DNA from: Petrotoga olearia DSM 13574
GTDB lineage: Bacteria > Thermotogota > Thermotogae > Petrotogales > Petrotogaceae
NCBI RefSeq assembly: GCF_002895525.1
Contig: NZ_AZRL01000021.1
Location: 1-64,000, forward strand
Length of the DNA stretch: 64,000 nt
Reading direction: 5' to 3'
In this document: positions 26,054-35,279 of the stretch, in pieces
Layout of the letters: each line of letters opens with the position of its first letter
Numbering within the stretch: position 1 is the first letter of the stretch
The notes under the pieces: generated by a model
What the model was told of the DNA's origin: nothing
Database searches by the model: none
What the model saw: the letters and a program-made list of their open reading frames with translations, nothing else
Program-made: the position numbers and the translations under genes

Positions 26054-26266
26054 ATGCAAACCATTAAAAAACAGTTTCAAGTGATAATAAATTATAATTA
26101 TTGTAAAAAATGTGGAATCTGTTCGTGGATTTGTCCAGTAAATGCTATAATAGAAGAAGAATTTGGTAAACCCGTTGTTCCATACCAAGAAAAATGTACT
26201 GGGTGTTTGCAATGTGAACGAATGTGTCCTGACTTTGCGATAAATATAAAACAAATAGATCAATAA
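26054..26266 (+). CDS. 2x[4Fe-4S] ferredoxin-type protein (KorD-like)
   Basis: A 70-residue electron carrier. Two canonical clusters are visible: CKKCGICSWICPVNAI and CTGCLQCERMCPDFAI. It begins 21 bases after the decarboxylase beta gene and is followed by KorA, so it probably serves as the delta subunit of a 2-oxoacid:ferredoxin oxidoreductase. It could alternatively be a free ferredoxin. Confidence 0.87.
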   Translation: MQTIKKQFQVIINYNYCKKCGICSWICPVNAIIEEEFGKPVVPYQEKCTGCLQCERMCPDFAINIKQIDQ

Positions 26267-26298
26267 GATAAACACTCTTTTTAAAAGAGGTGAATTTA

Positions 26299-27456
26299 AT
26301 GGGAGAAATGCTTTTTTTACAGGGAAACGAGGCGGTTGGAATGGCAGCTATAAAAGCAGGATGCCGTTTTTTTGCCGGATATCCAATAACACCATCAACC
26401 GAAATCGCTGAATACATGTCTAGAGAATTGCCGAAGGTTGGAGGAACTTTTATACAGATGGAGGACGAACTCGCAAGTGCCGCTGCCATAATAGGTGCCT
26501 CTCTTGCAGGTGTAAAATCTATGACCGCCACAAGTGGTCCGGGATTTTCACTTATGCAAGAAGCCTTGGGATACGCTATTATGACAGAAGTACCCTGTGT
26601 ATTTGTTGATGTTATGAGGGGAGGTCCGAGCACGGGGCTTCCAACAAAACCTTCTCAAGGAGATATTATGCAAATACGATGGGGAACTCATGGAGATCAT
26701 CAAATTATTGCAATATATCCTTCAACAGTAGAAGAAGTTTATACATACACAGTAACGGCTTTTAATTATGCAGAGAAATACAGAACGCCAGTAATTTTGG
26801 TTTTGGATGAAACTTTAGCCCACATGAGAGAAAACGTGTATTTTGATTACGAGAAAGAGAATCCTCAAGTTGTAGAAAGATTAAAGGAGGTTGATTTAGG
26901 AGAGGAAGAATTATTTTTACCTTTTGACATAGATGAACAATTTGCTGTAAATCCATTAGTTGAAATGGGAAAAACAAGATTTCACGTTTCTGGCCTAGTT
27001 CATGATGAAAGTGGTTTTCCAATAAGGGACCCGAGAACTATATCGAAAGTAATTGAACACCTTGATTCAAAAATTAGATTATCTGCGGAAGAAATTTCTA
27101 TTTATAACGAATATATGCTACAAGATGCTGATATAGTAGTAGTTGCATATGGAAGTGTTGCTAGAAGTGCTTTGAAGGCCGTTAAACAAGCTAGATCAGA
27201 TAAAATCCCTGTTGGCTTCTTTAAACCTATTACCATTTGGCCCATGCCAACCTCCCGACTCAAGCTAATATTTAAAAATGCTCAAAGTATAATAGTTCCA
27301 GAGATGAATACGGGTCAGTACGCTAAAGAAATGTCGCGGTTGAATAAATTGAACAAACATGTAGAATCTTTAACTAAAACTAATGGTGAGTTGATAACCC
27401 CTGATGAAATATTAGAAGTAATCATGAAAATGTGGGTTCAAATTACGGAGATGTGA
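26299..27456 (+). CDS. korA: 2-oxoacid:ferredoxin oxidoreductase alpha subunit (KorA-like)
   Basis: Alpha subunit of a 2-oxoglutarate or related 2-oxoacid:ferredoxin oxidoreductase. Signatures: QGNEAVGMAAIKAGC, FFAGYPITPSTEIAEYM, TATSGPGFSLMQEALG, MRGGPSTGLPTKPSQGD. 385 residues from ATG 26299, seven bases after AGGTG; GTG 26290 overlaps that SD. The thiamine-diphosphate-binding beta subunit (KorB) and gamma subunit (KorC), normally the next genes, are absent here: the following gene is a diguanylate cyclase. KorA alone cannot complete the reaction, so partners must be elsewhere. Confidence 0.86.
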   Translation: MGEMLFLQGNEAVGMAAIKAGCRFFAGYPITPSTEIAEYMSRELPKVGGTFIQMEDELASAAAIIGASLAGVKSMTATSGPGFSLMQEALGYAIMTEVPCVFVDVMRGGPSTGLPTKPSQGDIMQIRWGTHGDHQIIAIYPSTVEEVYTYTVTAFNYAEKYRTPVILVLDETLAHMRENVYFDYEKENPQVVERLKEVDLGEEELFLPFDIDEQFAVNPLVEMGKTRFHVSGLVHDESGFPIRDPRTISKVIEHLDSKIRLSAEEISIYNEYMLQDADIVVVAYGSVARSALKAVKQARSDKIPVGFFKPITIWPMPTSRLKLIFKNAQSIIVPEMNTGQYAKEMSRLNKLNKHVESLTKTNGELITPDEILEVIMKMWVQITEM

Positions 27457-27461
27457 ATAGA

Positions 27462-28931
27462 ATGGAAGTAAAGTTCCCAAAAAAGTATCAAAAAAAAATT
27501 AATTCTGCTTATGTAAATCCAGGTATTGTTCTTTTACTTGAAAACTTTACAAAAGAAGTTCTATTTGAGTTTGAAGTCACGATTATAATTCATTCTGATC
27601 CACTTAAAGTTCCAGATAATCTATATAAATTAATAAAAATATGCAATTCATTTTCAATTTTCACAATTAAAAACATAGAAGAGACTCATTACCTAGAAGA
27701 ACAAAAAGTAAAAATAAGTAGTTCTCAAGGGGAGAACGTTGTTGAAATTAATTATGAAACACTTCAAAAAGAAGAAAGTATAGTGTTGTATGAGTTAATT
27801 AAAAATGCATCGCCATTAGTGGGATCAATGCTTACTGATATTCTTCTAAATTCCTCAAAAATAGCAAATGTATTCATGGTTTCAAAAATCATATTAGAAA
27901 AAGGGTATGATCCCGAAACGTCTATCGATGAAATGATATATATTACTATGACAGGAATAACAGGTGGCTTTGCAGGAGGTTTTAATAGGGCCATCTTGTT
28001 TGTAGAGGATAGTAGTGATTTCAAGGTTCAAAGAGCTATAGGACCTGAAAATGAAATAGAAGCCCAAGAAACTTATGAAAGGTTTGAGACGCTTGAGAAA
28101 AACATACAATCATATTTGTCTCAATATAAAGTTGGAATGAGTTATTTTTCAAATTTAGAAGAAAAAATAAAAAATATTTTTATTAAAAAGGAATCCTTAT
28201 TAAGTGAAGATCTTTTTAAGTACGCAATTGAGTTGAATCGCAGTATCAAATTACCAGTAAGTCAAGTTGAAGAAAAGATCATAAATTTACTCGATTTAAA
28301 GGGGGAAGTGGCAATTTCACCCATAGAAATAGAAAATCATAAACTTGCTTTTTATCTTTGCGATAATAGATACAATGGAAAACCAATAACAGATGATCAA
28401 CTAGAGATTTTGGATTACTATGCCAAAGAAAGTGGAATGATGTGGCAAAATAAAATATTTCAAAGTATCTTAAAAAAAGATGCTCAAGTTGATGCCCTCA
28501 CGGAAATTGGAAACAGAAGAAGTTACGAAAATTATATTTCTAATATAAAATATCTAAAAAATCAGGAGATAGCTTTAGTAATGGTAGATTTAGACAATTT
28601 CAAAGATGTAAATGATTCCTATGGTCACGAAGAGGGAGATGAACTTCTAAAAGGATTTGCACAACTATGCGTTAATAATTTAAGAAACGAAGATAGTATA
28701 TTCAGATATGGGGGCGATGAATTCGTAATAATTTTAGAAGGTGTTAAGAAAGAAGAGGTTTATTCTATTTTGGAAAGAATAAACCGTAAACTAAAACAAG
28801 AGATGAATGTTACTTTTTCTGCTGGTGTAGCATACGGTAACAGCCATGACATAAATTCACTTTTCAAAATAGCAGACCAAAATTTGTACAAGGCAAAAGC
28901 AGAAGGAAAAAATAAGATTTTTGTCAGTTAA
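27462..28931 (+). CDS. GAF-like sensor diguanylate cyclase (GGDEF)
   Basis: Makes cyclic di-GMP from two GTP. The C-terminal 160 residues are a complete GGDEF domain, with LVMVDLDNFKDVNDSYGH (metal site) and an intact RYGGDEFVIILEG active site. Residues about 130-330 look like a GAF sensor (GFNRAILFVEDSSDF, VAISPIEIENHKLAFYLC). The first 120 residues are not recognised. No membrane segment, so it is cytoplasmic. ATG 27462, six bases past the korA stop, is the likely start (489 residues); the longer open frame overlaps korA. Confidence 0.84.
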   Translation: MEVKFPKKYQKKINSAYVNPGIVLLLENFTKEVLFEFEVTIIIHSDPLKVPDNLYKLIKICNSFSIFTIKNIEETHYLEEQKVKISSSQGENVVEINYETLQKEESIVLYELIKNASPLVGSMLTDILLNSSKIANVFMVSKIILEKGYDPETSIDEMIYITMTGITGGFAGGFNRAILFVEDSSDFKVQRAIGPENEIEAQETYERFETLEKNIQSYLSQYKVGMSYFSNLEEKIKNIFIKKESLLSEDLFKYAIELNRSIKLPVSQVEEKIINLLDLKGEVAISPIEIENHKLAFYLCDNRYNGKPITDDQLEILDYYAKESGMMWQNKIFQSILKKDAQVDALTEIGNRRSYENYISNIKYLKNQEIALVMVDLDNFKDVNDSYGHEEGDELLKGFAQLCVNNLRNEDSIFRYGGDEFVIILEGVKKEEVYSILERINRKLKQEMNVTFSAGVAYGNSHDINSLFKIADQNLYKAKAEGKNKIFVS

Positions 28932-29006
28932 GATATTAGACCGACGTCCCGTATTTTAAAATCAAAATCTTATGTTTGAAAACTTTTTTCTATAGTATTC
29001 ATTTAT

Positions 29007-29774
29007 TCAGCCCAAGGCTACATCGAGAACAAGCATCAACAAAAATCCAAAGATCAGGGAAAAAGTAGCTGTTCTTTCATACCCATGTGAATGAGTTTCT
29101 GGGATTATCTCATCGCTAATAACGTACAGCATAGCTCCTCCTGCAAACGAAAGAAAGAAGGGCAAAGCTGGTTTAAGTAAAACTACTAGAGACGCTCCAA
29201 GTAAACCTCCTATAGGTTCAACTAATCCTGTCAAAAAACTCCAAAAGAAGCTTTGTTTTCTTGAATAATTAGCTTTAATCAAAGAAAAAGCTGTAGCTGC
29301 TCCTTCTGGAATATTTTGTAATCCGATAGCTACTGCTACTGTAATACCGTTAGCTATCATTCCACCACCAAAACTCACTCCTACTGCCATTCCTTCCGGA
29401 AAGTTATGGAGTGCAATGGCGATAACGAACAACCATATCTTTTTTAAACGTACCAACTCAGGTCCTTCATGTCCTTTCAAGAAATGTTCGTGAGGAGAGA
29501 ACGTATCCATTAAATCAATAGAAACAGCACCAAGAAAGATTCCTAAAACAGTTATTAATATTCCACCAGTTTCCAAAGAAGGTAAAATAAGCGAAAAAAC
29601 TGTAGCGGCAAGCATCACACCCGCAGCAAAACCTAAAAACATGTCTAAATTTTTTTCAGATAGTTCTTTTTTGAGGAATAATACAGGGAGAGCCCCTATT
29701 GAAGTAGCTAGACCAGCAATTAGACTTGCTACAGTACCAAATATCCATATTTGAGAACCAGTTAATTCGTTCAT
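29007..29774 (-). CDS. ZIP-family metal transporter (ZupT-like)
   Basis: Imports zinc or other divalent metals. 255 residues with about eight hydrophobic helices. The two metal-binding helices carry HNFPEGMAVGVSFGGG and GLQNIPEGAATA, the hallmark of the ZIP family. AGGAGGA precedes the ATG by a normal distance. The gene stands alone on the minus strand between the diguanylate cyclase and a divergent pair of membrane-protein genes. Metal specificity cannot be read from sequence. Confidence 0.88.
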   Translation of the reverse strand: MNELTGSQIWIFGTVASLIAGLATSIGALPVLFLKKELSEKNLDMFLGFAAGVMLAATVFSLILPSLETGGILITVLGIFLGAVSIDLMDTFSPHEHFLKGHEGPELVRLKKIWLFVIAIALHNFPEGMAVGVSFGGGMIANGITVAVAIGLQNIPEGAATAFSLIKANYSRKQSFFWSFLTGLVEPIGGLLGASLVVLLKPALPFFLSFAGGAMLYVISDEIIPETHSHGYERTATFSLIFGFLLMLVLDVALG

Positions 29775-29953
29775 TTTAGTCCTCCTCGTATAATATGTAT
29801 GGATATGAAACCTTCTTTAAACCTTACTTCTAGAATTCAAAAATTAGTGAATAATTTTTAAACACACACATTTATATAACAACAATTAATAATTATAATA
29901 TCTCTGTTTTGTGTAGATATTACAACTAATATAACTTTAAGTATGATTTATGG

Positions 29954-29982
29954 TTGCCACTTTTTGTTATATCTGGTATAAT
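29954..29982 (+). promoter_or_regulatory. Promoter in the 361-base gap before 30136
   Basis: TTGCCA (29954-29959), 17-base spacer, TATAAT (29977-29982). The gap 29775-30135 otherwise holds no recognisable gene, repeat or structured RNA. A transcript from here would have a 5' leader of roughly 145 bases. Confidence 0.6.
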
Positions 29983-30081
29983 TTAATGTCTCTCTGAGCA
30001 GACTTTGTGGCAAATGGGGCAATCTGTAAAGGGTATTGAACGAAATTATCTAATATTTAAAAGAAAAAACCAGTCGATTTA

Positions 30082-30090
30082 TGCTATAAT
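30082..30090 (+). promoter_or_regulatory. Extended -10 element close to the 30136 gene
   Basis: TG-C-TATAAT (30082-30090), 46 bases before the ATG. No convincing -35 box, so it would rely on the extended -10. Confidence 0.45.
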
Positions 30091-30135
30091 AAGAAATAAT
30101 AGGTAAATTAAAGAACATTCAATAGGAGGAATCAA

Positions 30136-30750
30136 ATGGCTAACGATCAAAAGCAAAAAAGAGGTAATAGTTTTAACTTCATAATAATAACATTAATTTT
30201 CTTCGTTGGGTTAGCTATCTTTCAATTTTTCATGTACAGAAATCTGCAGCCTCACTTTCAAGTAATATCAAGGGATATTACATTTACCATTTACGAAGAT
30301 TTTTCTGTGGATTTTGCAACAGAAGTGGAAATACGAACTGAAAAAGAGAATGATTTCGAAACCTTGGTACAAGGATTTAATACCCCAGATCAAGAAAAAC
30401 TTTCTCTTTTTCAACAATCTTTAGATAATTTAAAAGAACAGATTCCAAGGGATTTCGCGGTTTTATCCTATGAGTCAACCGTAAATTCCAATTTCCCTAT
30501 GATTTATGTTGATGAAACTGTGAAGTTGGAGGGGTTGGTTTACAGAAACGATAAAGGAAATATTGAATTTTCTCTTCCTGAACAACCTTTAAGTGCTCAA
30601 AATGAGCAAGTTACTGTGACTGTCCATTATCCATATGATTGGGAAGTTTTAAGTGTAAATCCTACTCCCACTTATATAGAGCAGAACGTTATAGGCTATT
30701 CACATACTGGAGTGTTTGGCTATCCAACCATAGAATTTAAATCTGAATAA
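30136..30750 (+). CDS. Uncharacterised single-pass membrane protein
   Basis: A 204-residue protein with a basic N terminus, one hydrophobic helix at about residues 14-32 and a mostly beta-type extracytoplasmic domain. I do not recognise the family. AGGAGG is eight bases before the ATG. It is followed at a short distance by another small membrane protein, so the two are probably co-expressed. No catalytic motif is seen. Confidence 0.7.
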   Translation: MANDQKQKRGNSFNFIIITLIFFVGLAIFQFFMYRNLQPHFQVISRDITFTIYEDFSVDFATEVEIRTEKENDFETLVQGFNTPDQEKLSLFQQSLDNLKEQIPRDFAVLSYESTVNSNFPMIYVDETVKLEGLVYRNDKGNIEFSLPEQPLSAQNEQVTVTVHYPYDWEVLSVNPTPTYIEQNVIGYSHTGVFGYPTIEFKSE

Positions 30751-30776
30751 ACTATTGTAATGATGGGGGAATGGTA

Positions 30777-31541
30777 ATGGTTATTTTATATTTATTAGTC
30801 GTTCTGTCCTTGACATTATCGATTGTAAATATTTTTTTTATGATTCGTTTAGGACATTTTTTACAAGAAAATGATGCTCTAAAGAAAAACTATGAAAATT
30901 TAGAAGAAGATAAGAACCTTTTCTTAGCAAGATTTCAAAAGATAACTTCAACGAGATTAAGGGCCTTAGATAATAAAATAGAATTGGTTGATCAACTTAT
31001 GAAAGATTTAGATGATGCTTACGCTAAAACCTTTTCATTGTTGACAGATTTAGAAAGGAAGTTAGACGCCTACAAGAGACAGGAATTTCAAACTAAAGTC
31101 CAACACACAAAAAACATAGAAGATGAAAAGGGCAATAACAATCAAAAAGAAACAGTTGAAAAAGACGATAGGGTTAGGGTGTACGAGCTTTCAAGAAAAT
31201 TAAATATGTCAAGTAAAGAGTTGATCGATTTTATTAACACAAATACCGATTTGGATGTTTCTAATCATTTGGTAAAGTTGACACCTGATGAAGAAAAGAT
31301 GGTATTTGAAAAAATCAAAGAAGTACAGCCTGTATCGTCTAAGAAGGAAAGCAATCTCCAAAATGTCAATACCGATAAAGATTTAAACACGAATGATAGT
31401 AACTACAAATACGACAAAACCAGCAAAATTCTGGAGCTGTCTAAAAATGGCTATAATCCTCAAGAAATAGCTAAGGAATTGAAAATAGGTGTAGGAGAAA
31501 TAATGCTCGTATTAAGTATATTTAACGATAAGGAGAAATAA
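30777..31541 (+). CDS. Membrane-anchored protein with coiled coil, IF2-N-like and HTH modules
   Basis: About 254 residues. Residues 1-20 are a membrane helix; residues about 30-105 are a coiled coil (repeated E/K/L heptads). Residues about 123-175 (VRVYELSRKLNMSSKELIDF then HLVKLTPDE) resemble the N-terminal domain of translation factor IF-2. The C-terminal 45 residues (ILELSKNGYNPQEIAKELKIG) look like a helix-turn-helix. ATG 30777 is about seven bases after GGGGGA; ATG 30771 is too close. The 3' end overlaps prmC on the other strand by 20 bases. Role unknown; the arrangement suggests a membrane-tethered nucleic-acid or ribosome contact, which is speculation. Confidence 0.68.
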   Translation: MVILYLLVVLSLTLSIVNIFFMIRLGHFLQENDALKKNYENLEEDKNLFLARFQKITSTRLRALDNKIELVDQLMKDLDDAYAKTFSLLTDLERKLDAYKRQEFQTKVQHTKNIEDEKGNNNQKETVEKDDRVRVYELSRKLNMSSKELIDFINTNTDLDVSNHLVKLTPDEEKMVFEKIKEVQPVSSKKESNLQNVNTDKDLNTNDSNYKYDKTSKILELSKNGYNPQEIAKELKIGVGEIMLVLSIFNDKEK

Positions 31542-32328
31542 AGATGAACCTTTCCTTTTTAAAAGAGTCAGGTAAAATTTGAACTTTTCCTATCTCTGAT
31601 AGGATTTCGGCGGTTTTTTTTACTGTAAATTCACTGGTCTCGAACAAAAGATATTTAGTTTTTAAAAGATGAGAATATTTAGATATCCTTTTGAAAAAAC
31701 TTTGACCATCGGCTCCCCCATCTAGGGAAACTCTAGGCTCGTAACTTAGTAAATGACTTTTTTCTATAAAAGAAGTTTCGACATATGGAGGATTTGAAAT
31801 TATTAACTCTACTTCCTGAATCTCTTCCAAAAATGGATCTAAACAATCACCAATTTTAAACTCAACATTGACGCCTAATTTCTCAGCGTTGTATTGGGCT
31901 ATTTTCATCGCAGATTCTGAAATGTCTGAAGCTTGAACTTTAATTTTGGGTAATTGCTTTTTTATTGAGATTGCTATCACGCCCGAACCTGTCCCTATAT
32001 CAATTATATGTTTTAAATCTTTATCTTGTATAAGATTAATAGCTAGTATCACTAAATCTTCAGTTTCTATCCTTGGAATTAATACGTTTTCATCTACAAA
32101 AAAATCATTTCCTAAAAAAGATACCTTTTTGGTAATGTATTCTATAGGATACCCCTCTTTAAGGTGTTTAACTAAAAAATCGAAAGTTTGTTGAGAAATT
32201 TCGACTTGCGATGCTTTTAGATAAAAAGATATATCTCTGTCTTCAATTATTGATAATATTTTTAATATACGAAAGGGGGAGATTTTAAACTCCCCCTGAA
32301 TTCTACTTACTAACTCTGTTATCCTCAT
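31522..32328 (-). CDS. prmC: Release factor glutamine N5-methyltransferase
   Basis: Methylates the GGQ glutamine of class-I release factors. 268 residues. The SAM-binding DIGTGSGVIAISI and the catalytic NPPY motif (ELIISNPPYVET) followed by YEPRVSLDGGADG are diagnostic for PrmC/HemK. The last 20 bases overlap the convergent gene. It heads the downstream end of a minus-strand run with a DUF59 protein, a SurA-like protein and rnhB. Confidence 0.93.
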   Translation of the reverse strand: MRITELVSRIQGEFKISPFRILKILSIIEDRDISFYLKASQVEISQQTFDFLVKHLKEGYPIEYITKKVSFLGNDFFVDENVLIPRIETEDLVILAINLIQDKDLKHIIDIGTGSGVIAISIKKQLPKIKVQASDISESAMKIAQYNAEKLGVNVEFKIGDCLDPFLEEIQEVELIISNPPYVETSFIEKSHLLSYEPRVSLDGGADGQSFFKRISKYSHLLKTKYLLFETSEFTVKKTAEILSEIGKVQILPDSFKKERFIFISPYR

Positions 32329-32337
32329 TCTTTTACC

Positions 32338-32643
32338 TCAAATTCCTAAAAGATTTTTAACTTCTTCACTAGCCATCTGTGGATCCCAAGGGGGATCAAA
32401 GGTCAGTTCGACATCAACATCGTTAACTTGTTCTATTTCTTTTACCTTTTCTTTCGCATTTTCTATTATCAAACCGGCTAAAGGACACATCGGAGTAGTT
32501 AAAGTCATCAATATGTGGACGTTATTGTTCTCATCTATATCTACCTTGTATATCAAACCTAAGGAAACGATATCGAAGCCAATTTCCATATCATAAACTT
32601 CTTTCAAAGCATTCATGATTTTATTTTTTTCTATATCAGGCAT
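32338..32643 (-). CDS. DUF59 / MIP18-family Fe-S assembly protein (PaaD/SufT-like)
   Basis: A 101-residue DUF59 protein, a family that helps mature iron-sulfur proteins. Diagnostic features are VSLGLIYKVDID and the conserved cysteine in TLTTPMCPLAG. An AAAGGAGG-type SD lies just upstream of its ATG. It lies between prmC and a periplasmic chaperone gene. The client proteins are unknown, but the window contains several Fe-S proteins. Confidence 0.83.
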   Translation of the reverse strand: MPDIEKNKIMNALKEVYDMEIGFDIVSLGLIYKVDIDENNNVHILMTLTTPMCPLAGLIIENAKEKVKEIEQVNDVDVELTFDPPWDPQMASEEVKNLLGI

Positions 32644-32656
32644 GTGTGATCCTCCT

Positions 32657-33664
32657 TTAAAACATATCAGAATTGAGAATTATTAAAGATTCTTCTTGAA
32701 ATTTTTGGAATTCAGTTGGTAAAATTTTATCAAAGTATTCCTGAGCTTTTTTGTCTTTTAAGTTAAAAATTATTTGGTCTTTTGCTTCTTCAAAAGTTAA
32801 CTGTTTTTCTGGGTATTTTCTTTCTATTTTTAAAAGGGCATAAGTATTGTTTTGCGAATCATACAAAAGAGGCGTTGTAATAAATCCAGGAGGATTATTT
32901 TTTATCGTTTGTACTAAAGAATTTGAATCATCTTTAAGGTTTATTCTCATAGAGGTAGCTGACTCAGTTTGTTCAAATACTTCATCATATGTGTAATAAC
33001 CTTCAATAATACGATTGTATGTATAAGAAGCATCTTCTGTGCTATTGAATATAATAAGCTTTATATCAGCTGCAGGATCGGATTTATAGTTAGTTTTGTT
33101 ATTTTGATATTCCACTGTCATTTCTTCGTCGGTTATTTCTGTTTCCTGAATAATTTTGGTATAAAGTGCGGAGATAGAATTGTTGTATAATGTTGAATAA
33201 TACGCATCCTCTAAATAATTTGTTTTTGAGGTGTAACCTAATGCAAGAAGATAATTGTCTATTTCTCCTTCAGGTATACCAGCGTCTTTAAAGGTTTTAG
33301 AAAAGTTTTCTTCAATGTTACTCCATGTTTGCTCGCGTTGTAAATCTATGTTTTTTTGCTCGACGAACTGTATAAAAAGAACTTGATTGACTATTTTTAA
33401 AGCTTGATCCTGTAGATAAATGTCCATGAGTTCAACACCTGTAGCTGTTCTGGTTAAGGCTGAATAAAACTCAGGATAAGAATTATAAATATCTGATAAA
33501 AGATATACTATCATAGATCTTGATATTAGAAGTTCTTCACTGAGTGTTTCATCGTTAACTTTTGCAAAAATTGCTTGTTCCAATGGTTGATAGATTATTT
33601 TTGGGTAAAGAACAGTAGAAATTAGAAATACAAAAAGTAACAATAAGTTAGTCTTTTTCCTCAA
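32657..33664 (-). CDS. SurA/PrsA-like periplasmic chaperone
   Basis: A 335-residue secreted protein with signal peptide (RKKTNLLLLFVFLISTVLYP). The N-terminal half resembles the SurA_N chaperone fold, beginning FAKVNDETLSEELLISRS. The second half (EMTVEYQNNKTNYKSDPAADIKLI..., TFEEAKDQIIFNLKDKKAQEYF) follows the layout of parvulin-type chaperones, though the catalytic rotamase residues are not clear. A role escorting outer-membrane proteins to BamA is plausible. Confidence in the general class is moderate. Confidence 0.68.
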   Translation of the reverse strand: MRKKTNLLLLFVFLISTVLYPKIIYQPLEQAIFAKVNDETLSEELLISRSMIVYLLSDIYNSYPEFYSALTRTATGVELMDIYLQDQALKIVNQVLFIQFVEQKNIDLQREQTWSNIEENFSKTFKDAGIPEGEIDNYLLALGYTSKTNYLEDAYYSTLYNNSISALYTKIIQETEITDEEMTVEYQNNKTNYKSDPAADIKLIIFNSTEDASYTYNRIIEGYYTYDEVFEQTESATSMRINLKDDSNSLVQTIKNNPPGFITTPLLYDSQNNTYALLKIERKYPEKQLTFEEAKDQIIFNLKDKKAQEYFDKILPTEFQKFQEESLIILNSDMF

Positions 33665-33677
33665 TGTGTTTGCCTCC

Positions 33678-34304
33678 TCATATAATTCCTTCTTCGATGA
33701 ATCTCTTAATAGGATTAAATGTTTTTCTATGCTCTGATATTATACCATACTTTTTTATGCTTTCAATGTGTTTTTTGGTAGGATACCCTTTATGACTTAT
33801 AAAATCATAATTGGGATATATTTGATGTAAGTGATTCATATATAAGTCTCTTTCATATTTTGCTACAATAGATGCGGCTCCTATTAAAGGGGATGTTTGA
33901 TCGCCTTTGACTATGCATTTGTAGTTATAATCAAGTTTGAAGAACTTTCCATCTACAATAGCATAATAATCATTAACATTTTTCGACACAATTTTTTTCA
34001 ATAATTTCTTTATTGATACCTCTGTTGCTTTGAATATATTCATTTGATCTATTAAATCAGAAGTTGAAAAATTACTATAATATTGGAAATTTTTCGTTAT
34101 TTGAAAGTATCTCCTTTCTCTTTCTTTTGGAGTTAATAATTTCGAATCTCTTCCTATTTTTGCTAATAATTCGCATTCTGTTAGTGATTCTATAACAACA
34201 GCACCAACAAAAACAGGCCCAGCTATTGGGCCCCTTCCAGCTTCGTCAATACCAATTATCTTTTTGTACTTTTTTAATAAAGTCATTTCAATATTTTCCA
34301 ACAT
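33678..34304 (-). CDS. rnhB: Ribonuclease HII
   Basis: Removes ribonucleotides and RNA primers from DNA. 208 residues. The family's active-site block GIDEAGRGPIAGPV holds the first acidic pair, with the further aspartate in YYAIVDGKF and a C-terminal YDFISHKGYPTKKH. AAAGGTGG precedes the ATG. It lies just downstream of the nucleoside-type ABC transporter genes. Confidence 0.95.
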   Translation of the reverse strand: MLENIEMTLLKKYKKIIGIDEAGRGPIAGPVFVGAVVIESLTECELLAKIGRDSKLLTPKERERRYFQITKNFQYYSNFSTSDLIDQMNIFKATEVSIKKLLKKIVSKNVNDYYAIVDGKFFKLDYNYKCIVKGDQTSPLIGAASIVAKYERDLYMNHLHQIYPNYDFISHKGYPTKKHIESIKKYGIISEHRKTFNPIKRFIEEGII

Positions 34305-34328
34305 CTAACCACCTTTGCAAAATACCGT

Positions 34329-35279
34329 TCATTCTTTTTCGTAGGGAACTCCATCTGCAGCAGGTGCTCTTGTCCTTCCAACAAATCCGCCAACGACTAT
34401 TAACGTCAAAACGAAAGGCAATAAGTTTAGTAAAGCTTTGATTTCTGAAGGGAGAACCATCAAAGTTTGAAGTTGGATGTTCATAGCTTCTGCAGCACCG
34501 AAAAGCAACGCCGCCCACATGGTTCCAATTGGATTCCAATTTCCTAATATCATAGCTGCCAAGGCTATGAATCCTTTTCCAGCTGGCATCTGTTCTTGAA
34601 ACTGTCCTATGTCACCTAGTGCAAGGTACATTCCTCCTAATGCAGCAAGGACTCCACTCATTAAAACTCCAAAATATCTTATCGCTTTAACATTCACACC
34701 TAACGTATCTGCAGCTCTCGGATTTTCACCTACGGAACGCATTCTTAAACCAAGAGGGGTTTTGTAAAGTAAAAACCAAGAACCGATGATCACTAATATA
34801 GCAATGTAAAAGAAGGAACTAATTTCTCCAAAAATTTCGCCGATGAAAGGAATGTTTTGGATTGCTTCTATTTTTACCGTAGGGATTTTAGATACAAAAT
34901 CTGTTTGTCCTTCTTGTCCGAAAATTGGTCTCATTAAAAAACCAGTGAAACCTTGAGCAATTAGAATCAAAGCGGTAGCAGAAACGATTTGGTTTGCTGA
35001 CCATTCTATTGAAACATAGGCATGCAAAAATGACAAAATCAGACCTCCAAGCATACCTAAAAGCAGTCCAAGCCAGGGGTTCCCTGTAAGAAAGGTAAAA
35101 GCAACTCCGGTAAAAGCGCCTAATTTCATAATACCTTCCAAGGCGATATTTGTTACTCCAGTTATTTCGCTGTAAACCCCTCCAATTCCAGCAAAAATCA
35201 ATGGTAGTGCGGAAAGAATCGTCAATTTATAAAATAAAGGTGAAGTAAAAGCGGTAAATATAGCTTCAAGCCAGTTCAT
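34329..35279 (-). CDS. Nucleoside-type ABC transporter permease 2
   Basis: A 316-residue membrane permease of the branched-chain/BMP (NupQ, YufQ-like) type with about eight to nine helices. It includes GGVYSEITGVTNIALEGIM, RMRSVGENPRAADTLG and GFIALAAMILGNWNP, features conserved in these permeases. It overlaps the partner permease by four bases. With the ATPase and BMP binding protein upstream it forms a complete importer, probably for purine nucleosides. Confidence 0.88.
   Translation of the reverse strand: MNWLEAIFTAFTSPLFYKLTILSALPLIFAGIGGVYSEITGVTNIALEGIMKLGAFTGVAFTFLTGNPWLGLLLGMLGGLILSFLHAYVSIEWSANQIVSATALILIAQGFTGFLMRPIFGQEGQTDFVSKIPTVKIEAIQNIPFIGEIFGEISSFFYIAILVIIGSWFLLYKTPLGLRMRSVGENPRAADTLGVNVKAIRYFGVLMSGVLAALGGMYLALGDIGQFQEQMPAGKGFIALAAMILGNWNPIGTMWAALLFGAAEAMNIQLQTLMVLPSEIKALLNLLPFVLTLIVVGGFVGRTRAPAADGVPYEKE

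Noticed and set aside
27432-27461. GGDEF gene starting inside korA
   Set aside because: The longer start overlaps korA and lacks a fitting SD; ATG 27462 after the korA stop is better.
29983-30081. Small RNA in the gap before the 30136 gene
   Set aside because: Only a four-base stem could be drawn; there is no terminator.
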